A stretch of DNA of 64,000 nucleotides. Source: UBA4781 sp963556045. Its GTDB lineage: Bacteria; Chloroflexota; Anaerolineae; Anaerolineales; Anaerolineaceae. A program made the translations under genes and the position numbers. The notes beneath the pieces were generated by a model. That model did not search any database. It was given only the letters and a program-made list of their open reading frames with translations, and was not told the origin of the DNA. The DNA lies in NCBI GenBank assembly GCA_963556045.3, contig CAUVYA020000002.1, positions 1,054,001 through 1,118,000 on the forward strand, written 5' to 3'. Numbering within the stretch: the stretch's first letter is position 1; every line of letters starts with the position of its first letter. Shown here in pieces: positions 61,144 to 64,000 of the stretch.

Positions 61144-63918
61144 CTATTTCAATTCAGCCCAATTGCTGCCGTGTCTGGCATCGGTGCTGAGCGGTATATC
61201 AAGCTGGTAGGCATGCTCCATAATATCTTTAACAAGCTGGATGGTGGCTTCCATTTCAGCCTGAGGACATTCCAGCACTAATTCATCATGCACCTGGATC
61301 AACATACGCGCCCGCAAACTGGCTTTTTCGATAGCCGGTTCCAGCCGGATCATGGCGATCTTGAGAATATCGGCAGCGGTGCCCTGAATGGGTGCGTTGA
61401 TGGCTTCTCTTTCCTCGCGGGCTTTGATCTGCGCGTTGACCGGATTTTTCAAGTTCGGGAAGTAGCGGCGGCGCCCCAGCATGGTTTCTACATACCCGTC
61501 GCTGGCAGCCTGCCTGCGAATGGAATCCAGATAGGATTTAACCCCCGGGAAACGCTCGAAATATGTTTTCACGAAATTCTCTGCTTCCGCCAGTGTCAGA
61601 TCCGTCGTACGGCTGAGACCAAATGAACTCATCCCGTAGATCAAACCAAAATTGATAGCCTTGGCATGCCTGCGCTGGTCCTTCGTTACCTCTCCGACGG
61701 GAACATTGTAGATGGCTGCGGCTGTGGCGGCATGAATATCCATGCCCTGCCGGAAGGCATCCAGCATGGCTTTATCTTGAGACATATGAGCCACGACGCG
61801 CAGTTCAATCTGGGAGTAATCCACCGAAATAAGAACCTGACCTTCATCGGCAATGAATCCCTTGCGAACCTTGTGCCCTAAATCGGTGCGGGTGGGAATG
61901 TTCTGCAGGTTTGGATTCGATGAAGACAAACGCCCTGTCACCGATCCGGTCTGGCTGAATGATGTATGGATCTTGTTGGTGCGCGGGTTAACCTGTTTTG
62001 GCAGTGCGTCTAAATATGTTGACACAAGTTTGGAAAGCTCACGGTATTCCAGAATGAGATCTACCAGAACATGCTGTCCCCGCATTTCTTCAAGAACGGA
62101 AGCAGAAGTGGAATAATGCCCTGATTTGGTCTTGTTGCCCGGATCAGGTGGTGTGAGTGCCAGATCTGTGAATAGGGCTTTTGAAAGCTGCTGGGTGGAA
62201 TTGATGTTTATCGGATACCCCAGTATGGAGTAGATCTCTTTTTCGATCTCGTGCAGTCGCTGGGTTAATTCTCGTGAAAATTCTTTGAAAAAACCTTTGT
62301 CAATGGAAATACCGTTGCGCTCCATGTGAATGAGGATCTGGATGAGCGGCATCTCGATGGTTTCGAAAACATGCAGCAACTGATTTTTCTCCAGCCGTGT
62401 TTTGAGAACTTGCATCAACTTGAGAGGGACTTCCGCATCCGCAGCCGCATAAGGAGCAACCTGCCCGACAGAAATATTCGCCATGGAAAGCTGGTTTTTT
62501 CCGCTTCCGATCAGCTCCTCAATGTGGGTCATATTGATGCCCAGCTCAAGTTCGCTCATGGTCTTCAATCCCAGACGCCGCGAGGAGGGTTCCAACAGCC
62601 AGCCCGCGATCATGGTATCGAACTGTAATGCGTTGATCGTGAAACCATGGTTGATCAGCACAATGCAGTCATATTTAAGATGGTGTCCAACTTTCGGTAA
62701 GGCAGTCTGTTGAAAAAAGGGGTTCAGCGCTTTGCGGATGGCATCCAGACCAAGCTGCGCATCGTTGGTCTTGTGCCCTACTGGGATATAAAACCCTGCC
62801 CCGGGCTCACAGGCGATAGAGATGCCCACCAGATCCGCCTGCATCGGATCGGTGGAGGTAGTTTCAGTATCAAAGGAAAGATAATTTGCTTTCTGCAGTA
62901 CATGTACCAGATCCCGCAGTTTCGCTTCCGTATCCACGATGGTCACATCCAAATGATATTGTGGATCAATGTTGATCTCGACTGGCTGTTGAGAACTGAA
63001 AAGATCAGGCTGCGTACCGTCGAAGCTGGGTAATTCCCCGGCATGAAATATCTTTTTCACCCGTTCAATGCTGGAACGGAATTCGAGGTCTTTGAAAAGA
63101 GCGATGATCTTCTCAATATCCACTTCCTGAGTTCTAGCTTTTTCAAAATCAATTTTGACAGGCAGATCTGTACGAATGCGTGCCAGGTCATAACTTAAGT
63201 AAGCGCTGTCTTTGCCTTCCTCAAGCAACGTTTTCGCCCTGCCTGTGATGTCATCCAGATGAGCATACACGTCATCGAGATGAGGATATTTATCCAGCAG
63301 GGAGCTGGCAGTCTTTTGCCCAATCCCTTTTATACCCGGAATGTTATCGGATGTGTCGCCCACCAGTGCTTTATAATCCACGACCTGATCAGGATTGACT
63401 CCCAATTTCTCTTTCACATTTTCTGGGAAATAATCCTGTGCATCCGACATTTTTGAGCCGGTCAGATTGATGACGATCCTGTCGTTGGCTAATTGCAGCA
63501 GATCTCGATCTCCGGTAATGATCTTGACCCCAAACCCTTCTTTAACCGCCAGATTCGCCACCGAACCGAGCACATCATCTGCCTCGTACCCTTCCATTTC
63601 CAAACGCGGGATATTAAAAGTATCCACCAGGTTGCGAATACGTTCGATCTGTGGAACAAGGTCATCCGGCATTTTTTCACGCGTCGCTTTATAACCATCG
63701 TAAAGGTCGTGCCTGAATGTTTTTCCGGTATCAAAAGCCACGGCGATATACTCGGGTTTATCCTGCTCTATGATCTTCAGCAGGATATTGGCAAATCCAT
63801 AGGTTCCTGCGGTCGGTTCCCCTGAACGGGTTCGAAAACGCGAACCTGTTGCCATCAGGGCGAAAAAAGCACGGTAAGCCAGTGCGTGTCCATCTAAAAG
63901 GTAAATCGTTTTCGGCAT
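61144..63918 (-). CDS. polA: DNA polymerase I
   Basis: A 924-residue enzyme with all three domains. The 5' nuclease (1-290) starts YLLDGHALAYRAFFAL and has EGYEADDVLGS and IITGDRDLLQL with its metal-binding acids. The 3'-5' exonuclease (about 320-500) keeps SFDTETTST, the DxE motif, so proofreading should work. The polymerase domain (from about 540) has SVDYSQIELRV (motif A), RRHAKAINFGLIYGMS (motif B) and IQVHDELVLE (motif C). It serves in lagging-strand maturation and repair. AGAGGA lies before the ATG at 63918, and a good promoter is found just upstream. Confidence 0.97.
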   Translation of the reverse strand: MPKTIYLLDGHALAYRAFFALMATGSRFRTRSGEPTAGTYGFANILLKIIEQDKPEYIAVAFDTGKTFRHDLYDGYKATREKMPDDLVPQIERIRNLVDTFNIPRLEMEGYEADDVLGSVANLAVKEGFGVKIITGDRDLLQLANDRIVINLTGSKMSDAQDYFPENVKEKLGVNPDQVVDYKALVGDTSDNIPGIKGIGQKTASSLLDKYPHLDDVYAHLDDITGRAKTLLEEGKDSAYLSYDLARIRTDLPVKIDFEKARTQEVDIEKIIALFKDLEFRSSIERVKKIFHAGELPSFDGTQPDLFSSQQPVEINIDPQYHLDVTIVDTEAKLRDLVHVLQKANYLSFDTETTSTDPMQADLVGISIACEPGAGFYIPVGHKTNDAQLGLDAIRKALNPFFQQTALPKVGHHLKYDCIVLINHGFTINALQFDTMIAGWLLEPSSRRLGLKTMSELELGINMTHIEELIGSGKNQLSMANISVGQVAPYAAADAEVPLKLMQVLKTRLEKNQLLHVFETIEMPLIQILIHMERNGISIDKGFFKEFSRELTQRLHEIEKEIYSILGYPININSTQQLSKALFTDLALTPPDPGNKTKSGHYSTSASVLEEMRGQHVLVDLILEYRELSKLVSTYLDALPKQVNPRTNKIHTSFSQTGSVTGRLSSSNPNLQNIPTRTDLGHKVRKGFIADEGQVLISVDYSQIELRVVAHMSQDKAMLDAFRQGMDIHAATAAAIYNVPVGEVTKDQRRHAKAINFGLIYGMSSFGLSRTTDLTLAEAENFVKTYFERFPGVKSYLDSIRRQAASDGYVETMLGRRRYFPNLKNPVNAQIKAREEREAINAPIQGTAADILKIAMIRLEPAIEKASLRARMLIQVHDELVLECPQAEMEATIQLVKDIMEHAYQLDIPLSTDARHGSNWAELK

Positions 63919-63945
63919 TCGGTCCTCTTTTCTGCGATCTAATGA

Positions 63946-63974
63946 AGTGTATCATGCCTTAAAATCCATTTCAA
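63946..63974 (-). promoter_or_regulatory. Promoter of polA
   Basis: Read leftward: TTGAAA (63969-63974), 17-base spacer, TACACT (63946-63951). Start would be near 63939, leaving a short leader with AGAGGA before the ATG at 63918. Confidence 0.65.
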
Positions 63975-64000
63975 TAAATGCAGGGGAAAGCCGATTTTTT

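Overview
The window reads as a chromosomal segment of an anaerobic bacterium of the phylum Chloroflexota, probably class Anaerolineae. This is an inference from the gene mix (a sodium-pumping acyl-CoA decarboxylase, DUF2089 and SHOCT-like regulators, an M32 carboxypeptidase, a methyltransferase/glycosyltransferase fusion, a DnaD-type loader next to dnaB); no rRNA or classical marker gene was seen to fix it. I count about 60 protein genes packed with short gaps. There is no tRNA, rRNA, CRISPR array, transposase or phage gene, and no gene-free stretch exceeds 300 bases.

Region 1 (1-22942) is a surface-glycan locus. A strong promoter with a palindromic operator near 18560-18600 drives a leftward operon: a MarR/EPS-type winged-helix regulator, fcl (GDP-fucose synthase), a Wzm/Wzt-type ABC exporter, a KpsS/KpsC-like capsule protein, a methyltransferase, pseB, an RfbD-like reductase, a NeuB-family synthase, a GT4 glycosyltransferase (TTG start), an SpsF-type cytidylyltransferase and a further glycosyltransferase. 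Left of it, across an isolated oligopeptide-binding lipoprotein gene (4720-6597), a second leftward set holds two closely related GT2 genes flanking a frameshifted GT-B-like gene, then a Gfo/Idh/MocA oxidoreductase and a truncated SDR. Right of the regulator lie a methyltransferase-GT2 fusion, another methyltransferase and a large membrane protein with a paralogue at 44180-46201. The locus appears to make activated 6-deoxy and nonulosonic-acid-like sugars, assemble them and export them through the ABC transporter.

Region 2 (22943-40022) is mostly housekeeping: a class V aminotransferase and a short phosphoglycerate dehydrogenase (possibly serine synthesis), a CDF metal exporter, an S9 peptidase, a SixA-like phosphatase, small regulators before an MFS exporter, guanylate kinase, an FmdB zinc ribbon, a MacAB-like tripartite exporter, an M32 carboxypeptidase, a TlpA/CcdA thiol-redox pair and a secreted L,D-transpeptidase. 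Several clear hairpin terminators separate these units.

Region 3 (40126-51825) is a second envelope module: sugar epimerase, two large GT-C-like membrane proteins around a flippase-like protein, a DNA glycosylase, a frameshifted NeuD-type acyltransferase, a bactofilin, prolyl-tRNA synthetase, a DegT aminotransferase and a PH-domain membrane protein.

Region 4 (52025-64000) carries a complete sodium-translocating decarboxylase operon (alpha, gamma, biotin carrier, beta), an orphan response regulator with a degenerate receiver, then a bifunctional-nuclease gene followed by dnaB, a dnaD-like gene and an unusual protein with two DnaC/IstB-type AAA+ modules in tandem. A phosphatase and polA close the window. 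The most unusual items are the tandem AAA+ loader, the nonulosonate genes without an adjacent aminotransferase, two divergent intergenic regions whose -10 elements overlap symmetrically, and two single-base frameshifts in glycan genes.
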